Source: Hyphomicrobiaceae bacterium UBA4460 (GTDB lineage Bacteria > Pseudomonadota > Alphaproteobacteria > Rhizobiales > Methyloligellaceae). Taken from it: a DNA stretch of 7,783 nt. The position numbers and the translations under genes are program-made. The notes under the pieces were generated by a model, which was not told where the DNA came from, did not search any database, and was given only the letters and a program-made list of their open reading frames with translations. The stretch covers positions 1-7,783 of the forward strand of contig DGOS01000082.1 of the NCBI GenBank assembly GCA_002390155.1. Reading direction: 5' to 3'. Below are positions 1-5,969 of the stretch, piece by piece (within the stretch, counting starts at the first letter, position 1; each line of letters begins with the position of its first letter).

Positions 1-96
1 ATGACGGCGCTGAACGGCGTCATGCTGATCGGCTGGTCGACGGCCTTGATCTTCGAGATTTTGCGGCGCTCGAGCCCCCAGACCCAAACGCGCTGA
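1..96 (+). CDS. C-terminal end of an ion-channel-like membrane protein (partial)
   Basis: An open frame enters from the left edge and stops at TGA 94-96, giving 31 residues that include NGVMLIGWSTALIFEILRR followed by a short polar tail. A hydrophobic segment with GWSTA and a basic LRR end resembles the last transmembrane helix of small bacterial two-TM potassium-channel-like proteins, as I remember that family. The selectivity filter would lie outside the window, so the assignment rests on this tail alone. The ATG at position 1 is probably an internal methionine, since the helix needs upstream partners. The gene converges on sitD and the two coding ends overlap by 77 bp (20-96). Alternative: the tail of some other small membrane protein. 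Confidence 0.5.
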   Translation: MTALNGVMLIGWSTALIFEILRRSSPQTQTR

Positions 97-1006
97 GGCT
101 TGCCCGCGGACTACCGAACAGGCCGTGCGGCGCCGGGGCGCCGCAGCCAGTGGGTGTGGGCGAACGAAAACCTTTTGGCGCCAAGAGCCCGCGTTTCGGC
201 GCGAAGAGGAAGGCGGCGAAGAACGCCATCGCCTGGACCAGCACGATGCACGCGCCCGTCGCGCCATCGATATGGAAGCTAATGAACGTGCCGAGGACGG
301 CGGAGGTACACGCCACCACAACGGCGATCACAAGCATGCGCTCAAAACGGTCGCTCAAGAGATAGGCCGTGGCGCCTGGCGCGATCAGCATGGCGATCAC
401 CAGAATGATGCCGACGGCTTTGATCGAGCTCACAATGGTGAGCGAGAGCAGAACGAGCAATCCGTAGTGCAGCACCCGCACGGGCAGACCGATGGCGCGC
501 GCGTGGTTCGGATCGAAGCAATAGAGCAACAGATCGCGGCGCTTGGCGAGCACGATCAGCAGCGTGCCGCCGGCGATGATCGCCGTCTCGATAAGATCGG
601 CGGCGGTCACGCCCAACATGTTGCCGAATAGAATGTGGTTCAGGTGCTGGTCCGTCTCGACCTTGGTGAACAGGACGAGGCCAAAGCCGAACATGCCGGA
701 GAACACGATGCCCATCACCGTGTCTTCTTTCACGCGACTGTTGTCCTTGAGGTAACCGGTTGCGAGCGCGCAAGCGAGACCGGCGACAAACGCACCGATC
801 ACCAGCGGTATCCCCAGCACAAAGGCGATGACGATGCCCGGCAGGACGGCGTGGCTGATGGCATCGCCCATCAGCGACCAGCCCTTCAGCACCAGATAGC
901 AGGACAGCACGGCGCAGACGGCGGCCACAAGAAGCGATACTCCGACCGCACGTTGCATGAAATCGTAGGCGAAAGGTTCGGTGAAGAATGCGATAGGGTC
1001 GATCAT
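20..1006 (-). CDS. sitD: Manganese/iron ABC transporter permease SitD
   Basis: Inner-membrane permease of a cluster-9 (ABC-3 family) metal importer, moving Mn2+ or Fe2+ released by SitA with energy from SitB. The 328-residue product is a polytopic hydrophobic protein with the family segments [20 protein letters not shown] (residues 35-54), HILFGNMLGV (124-133), CFDPNHARAIGL (163-174) and [13 protein letters not shown] (209-221). The HILFGNMLGV version marks it as the SitD-type paralogue rather than SitC. ATG at 1006 is chosen because it overlaps the sitC stop as ATGA (1003-1006), and GGAGG (1014-1018) lies 7 nt upstream. The family fold appears to end near residue 276 (FAPKRGLLA). The remaining roughly 52 residues are rich in Ser, Arg, Pro, Gly and Ala and look like read-through, making the protein longer than the usual 275-300. 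The tail overlaps the opposite-strand gene at 1-96. Confidence 0.93.
   Translation of the reverse strand: MIDPIAFFTEPFAYDFMQRAVGVSLLVAAVCAVLSCYLVLKGWSLMGDAISHAVLPGIVIAFVLGIPLVIGAFVAGLACALATGYLKDNSRVKEDTVMGIVFSGMFGFGLVLFTKVETDQHLNHILFGNMLGVTAADLIETAIIAGGTLLIVLAKRRDLLLYCFDPNHARAIGLPVRVLHYGLLVLLSLTIVSSIKAVGIILVIAMLIAPGATAYLLSDRFERMLVIAVVVACTSAVLGTFISFHIDGATGACIVLVQAMAFFAAFLFAPKRGLLAPKGFRSPTPTGCGAPAPHGLFGSPRASLSAFGSGGSSAAKSRRSRPSTSRSA
127..144. repeat. GC-only inverted repeat between converging genes
   Basis: GCGGCGCC and GGCGCCGC form a perfect 8-bp inverted repeat around a 2-nt centre; a real hairpin would need about 7 pairs and a 4-nt loop. It lies 30 bp after the stop of the plus-strand gene at 1-96 and inside the sequence encoding the non-conserved sitD tail. 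It could help end transcription of the plus-strand gene, but neither strand has a T-run after it, so it is not a canonical intrinsic terminator. Chance in GC-rich coding DNA is a fair alternative. Confidence 0.3.
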
Positions 1007-1872
1007 GCGGCGGCCTCCGCGACGGCGCGGCGCTTGCGGCGCGCAGCAAGCACGCCATGCTTCGGCGCGAAGTAGAAAGCCGCCAGGAACAACAGCGTTT
1101 GCAGCGTCACGATCACGCCGCCTGTCGCGCCATTGACAAAGTAGGAGAGGTAGGCGCCGACGAAACTCGTGACCGCGCCAAACGCGACTGCGATGACAAT
1201 GAGTCGGCTGAAGCGGTCGGTCAGGAGATAAGCCGTGGCGCCCGGCGTCACCACCATGGCGATGACGAGGCAAGCACCTACGGTCTGAAGCGCCGCTACG
1301 GTGCAAGCGCTGAGCACGGTGAAGAAGATCAGTTTCACGCGGCCCGTGTTGATGCCGATGCTCTTCGCGTGCGTCTCGTCGAAGAACGTCACCATCAAGT
1401 CCTTCCACATGAAAAGCAGAATGGCGAAGGACACGACGGCGATGATGACCACCTGCAAGGCGTCCTCATCGGCGATGGCAAGGATGTTGCCGAGCACGAT
1501 GGTCTGGATCGACACCGAGGTCGGATAGAGCGAGGCCATGAGCAGGCCGAGCGCGAACATTGTCGTGAACACGAGGCCGATGATGGCGTCTTCGCGCAGC
1601 CGCGAATGCTGCTTGACGAAAGCCATGCCGAGCGCGGCGAGAATGCCGGCGAAGAATGCGCCGAGTGCAAAAGGCGCCCCGATAATGTAGGCGGCGGCGA
1701 CCCCGGGCACGATGGCGTGGCCCAGCGCATCGCCCATCAGAGACCAGCCTTTCAGCATCAAATAACAGGACAGGAACGCGCAGACCGCGCCAACCAGGGC
1801 GCTGACCCACATGGCCTTCCACATATAGTCGTAGCCGAACGGAATCAGGAGCTCGGCGAGAACGGCGCTCAT
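1003..1872 (-). CDS. sitC: Manganese/iron ABC transporter permease SitC
   Basis: Inner-membrane permease of 289 residues, paralogous to SitD and presumably pairing with it to form the metal channel. Visible family segments are [20 protein letters not shown] (residues 35-54), the loop [20 protein letters not shown] (91-110), [20 protein letters not shown] (118-137), [12 protein letters not shown] (163-174) and [15 protein letters not shown] (207-221). [12 protein letters not shown] is the SitC/YfeD-like form, distinct from the HILFGN form in the neighbouring gene. It ends with [15 protein letters not shown] and a short Ala/Glu tail, the normal length for the family. ATG at 1872 overlaps the sitB stop as ATGA (1869-1872), and its own stop overlaps the sitD start in the same way, indicating translational coupling and balanced output of both permeases. 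An alternative upstream start in this frame would run deep into sitB and gives a non-family sequence, so it was not used. Confidence 0.94.
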   Translation of the reverse strand: MSAVLAELLIPFGYDYMWKAMWVSALVGAVCAFLSCYLMLKGWSLMGDALGHAIVPGVAAAYIIGAPFALGAFFAGILAALGMAFVKQHSRLREDAIIGLVFTTMFALGLLMASLYPTSVSIQTIVLGNILAIADEDALQVVIIAVVSFAILLFMWKDLMVTFFDETHAKSIGINTGRVKLIFFTVLSACTVAALQTVGACLVIAMVVTPGATAYLLTDRFSRLIVIAVAFGAVTSFVGAYLSYFVNGATGGVIVTLQTLLFLAAFYFAPKHGVLAARRKRRAVAEAAA

Positions 1873-2771
1873 TTGCGCTTGTCCTCTTCGCCGCGCTTGC
1901 GGGGCTTGCCGCCATAGAACACCAGCGGGCGCTCGTCGTCGGTGAGGACGTTGAGCGTGCGCGAATCCTCGTCCTCGTGCAGGGCCTGTCCGCCCAGCTC
2001 GAAATTGCGCAACACGCCGCCGAAGGTTCGCTCCAGGTTCTCTTGCGTGAAGGTTTCCGCGGTCGGTCCCGCAGCGAGCACGGTGCGGTCGAGCAGCACC
2101 ACCTGGTCGCAAAAGTCCGGCACGCTGCCGAGATTGTGTGTCGAGACCAGCATCAGATGGCCGGCCTCGCGCAACTCCCGCAGGAGATCAATGATCGCGG
2201 TCTCGGTGGTGACGTCGATGCCGGTGAACGGCTCGTCGAGCAGAATGATGCGCCCCTCTTGGGCCAGCGCGCGGGCGAGAAACACGCGCTTCTTCTGGCC
2301 GCCGGAGAGTTCGCCGATCTGGCGGTTTCGGTACTCGCTCATGCCGACCCGCTCGAGCGCCTCGTCCACTTTCCGGCGATCCTCCCGAGTCGGCACGCGG
2401 AGCATGTTCATGTGGCCATAGCGGCCCATCATCACGACGTCCTCGACCAGCACCGGAAAGTTCCAGTCGACGTCCTCGCTTTGCGGCACATAGGCGACCA
2501 TGTTCTGCGCGACGGCCTCCTCCACGGGAAGGCCGCTTAGGCGCACCTCGCCGGCCGAGGGCGTCACGAAGCCCATGATGGCCTTGAAGATGGTCGACTT
2601 GCCGCTGCCGTTGACGCCGACCAATGCGCAGATCGTGCCGGGGCCGAGTTCGAACGATGCGTCGTGCACGGCGGTGAAGCCGTTGGGATAGGTGACGCTG
2701 ACGTCCCGCACCTCGATGCTGGCGGGGCGCGCGGGCGCGGGCTCTTGTTTCAGAAGATCAAGCGCGCTCAT
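1869..2771 (-). CDS. sitB: Manganese/iron ABC transporter ATP-binding protein SitB
   Basis: Cytoplasmic ATPase that powers the SitC/SitD permease pair. The 300-residue product has a complete ABC domain: Walker [10 protein letters not shown] (52-60), Q-loop glutamine 97 in [10 protein letters not shown], signature LSGGQKKR (155-162), Walker B IILLDEP (175-181, catalytic Glu180) and switch His212 in [24 protein letters not shown] is typical of the metal-type (ZnuC/SitB) branch. About 45 extra residues after the ATPase core end in a strongly charged [10 protein letters not shown] tail. ATG 2771 is chosen: it overlaps the sitA stop by 14 bp and has AAAGG 8 nt upstream. A TTG six codons further upstream (2789) is in frame but adds nothing recognisable. 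No catalytic residue is missing. Confidence 0.95.
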   Translation of the reverse strand: MSALDLLKQEPAPARPASIEVRDVSVTYPNGFTAVHDASFELGPGTICALVGVNGSGKSTIFKAIMGFVTPSAGEVRLSGLPVEEAVAQNMVAYVPQSEDVDWNFPVLVEDVVMMGRYGHMNMLRVPTREDRRKVDEALERVGMSEYRNRQIGELSGGQKKRVFLARALAQEGRIILLDEPFTGIDVTTETAIIDLLRELREAGHLMLVSTHNLGSVPDFCDQVVLLDRTVLAAGPTAETFTQENLERTFGGVLRNFELGGQALHEDEDSRTLNVLTDDERPLVFYGGKPRKRGEEDKRK

Positions 2772-3696
2772 CGTCGAAGCCTTTGGCAATGGTCTCGACG
2801 GTCACACGCAACAGATCGAGATAGGTCGGCACGGGCCCGCCTTCAGTGCTCAACGAGTCCACGTAGAGCACGCCGCCATAGCGTGCCCCGGACTCCTTGG
2901 CGACTTGCCGTGCGGGGCGGTCGGACACCGTGCTCTCGGAGAACACGACGGGGAGATTGTTTTCGCGGACCAGTTCGATAACGTGACGCACCTGTTGGGG
3001 CGTGCCTTGCTGGTCGGCGTTGATCGGCCACAGATACGCCTCGCGCATGTCGTAGTCGCGGGCGAGATAGGAGAAGGCGCCCTCGGAGGTGACGAGCCAG
3101 CGCTTGTCCTCGGGGATCGCCGAAAGGCGCTTGCGCAAGGGCGCGTCCATTGCCTTGATCTTCTCCGCATAGGCGGCCGCGTTCTTGTTGTAGATGTCCG
3201 CGTTCTTCGGATCGTGCTCGACGAGCGCTTTGCGGATGTTCTCCACATAGATGAGCGCGCTCGTGGGCGACATCCAGGCATGCGGATTGGGCTTGCCGTT
3301 ATACGGACCCTCGGTGATGCCCATGGGCTCCACGCCGTCGCTCACGATAACGCTCGGCACGTCTTTGATGTTCTGGAAGAACTTCTCGAACCAGCGCTCG
3401 AGATTGAAGCCGTTCCACAGGACGAGGTCGGCGTCCTGCGTCTTGACGATGTCCCGCGGCGTCGGCTGGTAGTCGTGAATCTCCGCGCCGGGCTTGGTGA
3501 TCGACTCCACGACCGCCGCGTCGCCCGCGACATTCTGGGCGATGTCCTGGATGACGGTGAAGGTGGTGACGACGTGGAACTTGCCGTCCGTGGACGTTGA
3601 ACTCTCAGGCTCTCCGCAAGCCGCAAGCACGCTCAGCCCAAGAATAGCCAATGCGGCGCCCAGTCCTTGGAGCCGCCGAACCCAATGCGCTTTCAA
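2758..3696 (-). CDS. sitA: Manganese/iron-binding periplasmic lipoprotein SitA
   Basis: Cluster A-I (ZnuA/PsaA/SitA) solute-binding protein of 312 residues that captures metal in the periplasm for SitBCD. The N-terminus has a basic start (KAHWVRR), a hydrophobic stretch (about 11-23) and lipobox LAAC at 24-27, so Cys27 should be lipidated. Expected metal ligands are all present: His74 ([11 protein letters not shown]), His139 (NPHAWMSP), Glu205 ([14 protein letters not shown]) and Asp280 (YVDSLS). The His-His-Glu-Asp set and the absence of a His-rich loop favour Mn2+/Fe2+ over Zn2+, by family knowledge. [17 protein letters not shown] (219-235) is also SitA-like. The start is TTG at 3696, supported by GGAGG six nucleotides upstream and by the signal peptide it produces; no in-frame ATG gives a full signal sequence. 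It is the first gene of the operon, and operator-like palindromes at 3735-3768 imply metal-responsive repression. Confidence 0.95.
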   Translation of the reverse strand: MKAHWVRRLQGLGAALAILGLSVLAACGEPESSTSTDGKFHVVTTFTVIQDIAQNVAGDAAVVESITKPGAEIHDYQPTPRDIVKTQDADLVLWNGFNLERWFEKFFQNIKDVPSVIVSDGVEPMGITEGPYNGKPNPHAWMSPTSALIYVENIRKALVEHDPKNADIYNKNAAAYAEKIKAMDAPLRKRLSAIPEDKRWLVTSEGAFSYLARDYDMREAYLWPINADQQGTPQQVRHVIELVRENNLPVVFSESTVSDRPARQVAKESGARYGGVLYVDSLSTEGGPVPTYLDLLRVTVETIAKGFDDERA

Positions 3697-3702
3697 ACAA
3701 TG

Positions 3703-3707
3703 CCTCC
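3703..3707 (-). promoter_or_regulatory. Shine-Dalgarno site that decides the sitA TTG start
   Basis: Read on the minus strand this is GGAGG, a strong ribosome-binding core, six nucleotides before TTG at 3696. No ATG or GTG lies at a suitable distance in the same frame, and the TTG gives a complete lipoprotein signal peptide. A strong site with a weak start codon probably tunes the level of the binding protein. Confidence 0.7.
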
Positions 3708-3734
3708 AAATAGCTGAATTACGGCCTTTTCGCC

Positions 3735-3768
3735 TTGCAGCTTACCTGCAATTGCAAACTATTCGCAA
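3735..3768 (-). promoter_or_regulatory. Two abutting 17-bp palindromes, candidate Fur/Mur operators of sitABCD
   Basis: The first element (3735-3751) is TTGCAG-N5-CTGCAA, a perfect 6-bp inverted repeat. The second (3752-3768) is TTGCAAA-N3-TTCGCAA, a 7-bp inverted repeat with one mismatch. They abut exactly, their centres are 17 bp apart, and a perfect TGCAATTGCA palindrome (3747-3756) spans the junction. TTGC...GCAA arms around an AT-rich centre resemble the boxes of alphaproteobacterial Fur-family regulators, among them Mur, which represses sitABCD when Mn2+ is plentiful (family knowledge). The site lies 39-72 bp upstream of the sitA start, where a repressor would cover a promoter. I could not place a convincing -35/-10 pair. 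MntR-type control is an alternative. The array also lies 112 bp upstream of ampG, but nothing links it to that gene. Confidence 0.6.
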
Positions 3769-3799
3769 GAAAGATTTTGACGCTGCGCGCATTGGATGC

Positions 3800-3835
3800 T
3801 TTTCCGGGACAGGCTCTTTTTCCGGGAGAGGCGCT
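3800..3835. repeat. Two-copy 18-bp tandem repeat in the ampG leader
   Basis: Copies at 3800-3817 and 3818-3835 match at 16 of 18 positions and share the core TTTTCCGGGA, followed by AGGC at the same offset. They abut with no gap in the non-coding spacer, 45 bp before the ampG start. The repeat could be a direct-repeat binding site or simply a slippage product; nothing here identifies a binding protein. Confidence 0.5.
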
Positions 3836-3879
3836 TGGCGGACCATGACGGGGCCCCGAGCGGCTGATAAGAGGGACCC

Positions 3880-5175
3880 ATGACGGCTACGGGGGGAACC
3901 ACCGAAACACCGGCCGCGCCTGAGCGGCGTCATTGGACCCAGATCCTCTTCACCAAGAAGATGCTGGCCTGCATCTTCTTGGGCTTCAGCTCGGGCATGC
4001 CGCTGTTTGTCCTGGTGTCGCTGGTGCCGGCCTGGCTCCGCGACAACGGAGTCGACCTTGCCACGATCGGCCTGTTTGCCCTGGTCGGGCTGCCTTATAC
4101 CTGGAAGTTCCTTTGGTCCCCAATCATGGACCGCTTCAAGCTGCCGTTCTTGGGACGCCGGCGTGGGTGGGCGCTGCTGACCCAAGTGCTCCTGCTGTTG
4201 TCGATCGGCTTGCTTGGCCATTTCAATCCATCGACCTCGATCCAAACGATCGTGTGGATCGTGTTCGCCGTCGCCCTGTTCAGCGCCAGCCAAGACATCG
4301 TCATCGACGCCTACCGGCGCGAGTTGCTGGCCGACGACGAGCTGGGAACCGGCACGTCGTTCTGGATCAACGCCTACCGCTTGTCGGGCCTGGTGCCGGG
4401 CTCACTCGCCTTGATCCTGGCCGACCACCTGCCCTGGTCGACCGTATTTTGGATTACCGGCGCCTTCATGCTGATCGGCATTGTGACCACGCTGCTCGTC
4501 AAAGAAGTGAGCGACGACCAGCTGGCGCCGCACACGCTGCGCGAGGCGGTGATCGATCCGTTCGTCGAGTTCTTCAGCCGCGATGGCATCAAAGCCGGCC
4601 TCGCCATCCTCATCTTCCTGTTTCTCTATAAGCTCGGAGACAACATGGCGACGGCGCTGGCCACGCCCTTCTACCTGGACATGGGGTACAGCAAGACCGA
4701 GATCGGCAGCGTGGCCAAGTTCGCCGGCCTATGGGCCGTGCTTGCTGGCGCGACGATCGGCGGCGCTGCCATGCTCAAGCTGAGCATCAACAAGGCTTTG
4801 TGGATCTTCGGGCTCGTGCAGCTCCTCACCATCGTTCCCTTTATCTGGCTGAGCCAGGCGGGGCATACGCTTGCCGGGCTGTTCGTCGTCGTCTCAGGTG
4901 AGTATCTCGCCGTCGGGCTTGGCACGGTTGCCCTGACCGCCTTCATGGCGCGGGAAACCAGCAAGGCTTTTACCGCTACGCAGTTTGCTCTGTTCTCAAG
5001 CCTCATCGCCGTGCCGCGCACGGTGGCGAACTCCACGACGGGCTTCATCGTAGAGTCCGTGGGCTGGACGCAGTTCTTCGTCATCTGCTCCCTCCTGGCG
5101 ATTCCCGGCATGCTGATGCTGTTCATAGTGGCGCCTTGGCGGGGGAAGGACGACAAAGAGGATGAGGCTTCGTGA
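3880..5175 (+). CDS. ampG: AmpG-type muropeptide permease (MFS)
   Basis: Major-facilitator permease of the inner membrane that brings anhydro-muropeptides (GlcNAc-anhydroMurNAc peptides) from the periplasm into the cytoplasm for peptidoglycan recycling; in bacteria with inducible AmpC it also feeds the beta-lactamase signal. The 431-residue product has about 12 hydrophobic segments and AmpG hallmarks: FLGFSSGMPLF (33-43), GLPYTWKFLWSPIMDR (70-85), LGRRRGW (91-97), SASQDIVIDAYRREL (135-149), YKLGDNMATALATPFYLDMG (250-269) and ATQFALFSSLIAVPR (366-380). Length is normal for the shorter AmpG forms. ATG 3880 follows GAGGG (3871-3875) and lies just before the conserved first helix. No ampC, ampR, ampD or other recycling gene is visible nearby, so a role in beta-lactam response is not implied by context. 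It is divergent from sitA and its stop overlaps the next gene by 4 bp. Other MFS sugar transporters are less likely given the DIVIDAYRRE motif. Confidence 0.9.
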   Translation: MTATGGTTETPAAPERRHWTQILFTKKMLACIFLGFSSGMPLFVLVSLVPAWLRDNGVDLATIGLFALVGLPYTWKFLWSPIMDRFKLPFLGRRRGWALLTQVLLLLSIGLLGHFNPSTSIQTIVWIVFAVALFSASQDIVIDAYRRELLADDELGTGTSFWINAYRLSGLVPGSLALILADHLPWSTVFWITGAFMLIGIVTTLLVKEVSDDQLAPHTLREAVIDPFVEFFSRDGIKAGLAILIFLFLYKLGDNMATALATPFYLDMGYSKTEIGSVAKFAGLWAVLAGATIGGAAMLKLSINKALWIFGLVQLLTIVPFIWLSQAGHTLAGLFVVVSGEYLAVGLGTVALTAFMARETSKAFTATQFALFSSLIAVPRTVANSTTGFIVESVGWTQFFVICSLLAIPGMLMLFIVAPWRGKDDKEDEAS

Positions 5176-5384
5176 GCGGCGCTACGCTCTTGTGGATCGT
5201 CGGATTGTTCGCCGCCGCAACGGTCGGCCTTCTCGCCGGCGTTTGGATCGGCGGCGAGCTTGAAGCGGACGTCAATCAAGAGTTGCTGAAGAATGCCGAT
5301 CTGCCGGAAGTCTGCTGGGAGAAAATCGGCGCCGAGGCTGAGCGCATCATCCGCGACTACGAAGGCGACACACCCACGCCTTAA
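5172..5384 (+). CDS. Small single-span membrane protein coupled to ampG
   Basis: I do not recognise a family. The 70-residue product starts with a hydrophobic, Gly/Ala-rich segment (LLWIVGLFAAATVGLLAGVWIGG, split here only by reading: about residues 6-16 and 17-28), probably one transmembrane helix. An acidic, helix-prone tail follows (ELEADVNQELLKN, EKIGAEAERIIRDYEGD) with a lone Cys48. There is no lipobox. The GTG start overlaps the ampG TGA in a GTGA junction (5172-5175), with GAGG four nucleotides before it, which points to translational coupling. Both the junction and the bias toward residues sensible for a membrane anchor argue for a real gene. A helper or regulator of AmpG is possible from position only; an unrelated passenger is equally possible. 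The charged tail probably faces the cytoplasm or periplasm, but orientation cannot be settled here. Confidence 0.7.
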   Translation: MSGATLLWIVGLFAAATVGLLAGVWIGGELEADVNQELLKNADLPEVCWEKIGAEAERIIRDYEGDTPTP

Positions 5385-5396
5385 GCGGGGTAAGCT

Positions 5397-5444
5397 TCAT
5401 TTCTGCGCCAGCCAGGCGGCGCAAGGATCACGTTCGAGAACGAC
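5397..5444 (-). pseudogene. Possible remnant of a sulfotransferase 3' end
   Basis: Directly after the TGA of the 169-residue gene, the same reading frame continues for 15 codons to a second TGA at 5397-5399 and reads VVLERDPCAAWLAQK. The complete sulfotransferase at 5970-6869 ends RRELGEPCAAWLAQN then stop. The match covers eight identical residues in a row plus the same stop position, and the DNA agrees at 28 of 31 positions (5401-5431 against 5974-6004). The simplest reading is that a second sulfotransferase copy, or a duplicated 3' end, once stood here. Alternatives are a spread hairpin-type repeat (arms TGCGCC and GGCGCA around 8 nt) or a former coding end of the preceding gene. Confidence 0.45.
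5401..5431 (-). repeat. Direct repeat, copy A (downstream of the 169-residue gene)
   Basis: This stretch matches 5974-6004 at 28 of 31 positions, with the first 23 bp differing at one base. Both copies have the same orientation and sit 573 bp apart, bracketing the 169-residue gene. This copy forms a perfect 6-bp stem (5404-5409 with 5418-5423). Similarity ends abruptly on both sides. Confidence 0.75.
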
Positions 5445-5954
5445 TCAGATCTTGCGGCTGTCATAAGCCCAATGCAGGAGAGCCTGCCGCTGCCTCGGGC
5501 GGCAGAACGGATCGCCCGGCTCACAGTTCCTCTCAATCTGCCGCACGTGCCGGCGCATCGCTTTCCAGCGTTTGATTTGCCGCTGGTCTTCATACGGCAT
5601 CCGGCGGCCCAAATAGTAGCGGCAATACCATTGGAACCAGCCGCGCGGATCGTCGGGATGAATCCACCCCTTCTCGCGCCATACGGACAGCGGCTGACTG
5701 GCGTCGACGCCAAAAAAGTTGAGCGAACAGTCGCGGCCCTCTGGGGCAATTTTGGCGCCGGCAAACCAGCTCTTGGGAAATTCCTTGCGGGAGTCGGTCA
5801 TGTACTTGCCGCAAAATACGCCGAGCCGCAACATCTCACGCGGCGTCAAGTCGGGCGTGAATTCCGGATCGAAATTGCGGCCACCCGGGGCGCTCAACTC
5901 ATAGCGATAGCCCTTCTGCATCCTGTCGGAAACAACAATGATCCGTTTGCGCAT
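5445..5954 (-). CDS. Protein of unknown function, aromatic- and Arg-rich (169 residues)
   Basis: I cannot name a family or function. The product is soluble in appearance, with no signal peptide or membrane segment, and is rich in Arg, Trp and Tyr. Distinct features are an N-terminal beta-strand-like IIVVSDRMQKG (5-15), DPEFTPDLTPREMLRLGVF (29-47), FGVDASQPL (81-89), the aromatic block GWFQWYCRYYLGRR (105-118), a basic helix-like stretch (about 122-143) and the C-terminal CRPRQRQALLHWAYDS (151-166). Cysteines lie at 48, 76, 111, 144 and 151. Motif density suggests a conserved domain rather than a random frame, and I have an unverified impression of similar bacterial and eukaryotic proteins. 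ATG 5954 follows the sulfotransferase stop by 15 bp, so the two are probably cotranscribed; no strong ribosome-binding site is seen. It ends 60 bp from the converging ampG operon and is flanked by direct repeats, hinting at a late arrival. Confidence 0.8.
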   Translation of the reverse strand: MRKRIIVVSDRMQKGYRYELSAPGGRNFDPEFTPDLTPREMLRLGVFCGKYMTDSRKEFPKSWFAGAKIAPEGRDCSLNFFGVDASQPLSVWREKGWIHPDDPRGWFQWYCRYYLGRRMPYEDQRQIKRWKAMRRHVRQIERNCEPGDPFCRPRQRQALLHWAYDSRKI

Positions 5955-5969
5955 GGCGAGTTCGGCTGC

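Noticed and set aside
858..1790. Similar DNA stretches inside sitC and sitD as a mobile repeat
   Set aside because: They encode the shared [15 protein letters not shown] segment of paralogous permeases, so homology under protein constraint explains them.
1057..1917. Long plus-strand open frame opposite sitC (286 residues)
   Set aside because: Its translation is rich in His, Asp, Glu, Arg and Gln with no fold-like hydrophobic pattern, a typical antisense shadow of a GC-rich permease gene.
2772..2789. Earlier TTG start for sitB adding six residues
   Set aside because: ATG 2771 has a better start codon, an AAAGG eight nucleotides upstream and a smaller overlap with sitA.
2692..3600. Long plus-strand open frame opposite sitA (302 residues)
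   Set aside because: Antisense to a gene with every expected ligand and a lipobox; no motif and no ribosome-binding context of its own.
2758..3696. Zinc-specific ZnuA assignment for the binding protein
   Set aside because: No His-rich loop, and the third and fourth ligands are Glu205 and Asp280, the Mn/Fe-type set.
3742..4293. Minus-strand frame of 183 residues over the divergent spacer and start of ampG
   Set aside because: Composition is Gln/Arg/Gly-rich with no recognisable domain, and it runs through the operator-like palindromes and ampG helices.
5385..5444. Intrinsic terminator between the converging ampG and sulfotransferase runs
   Set aside because: Short stems are present (CGTTC/GAACG at 5431-5442 and TGCGCC/GGCGCA at 5404-5423), but none is followed by a T-run on either strand.
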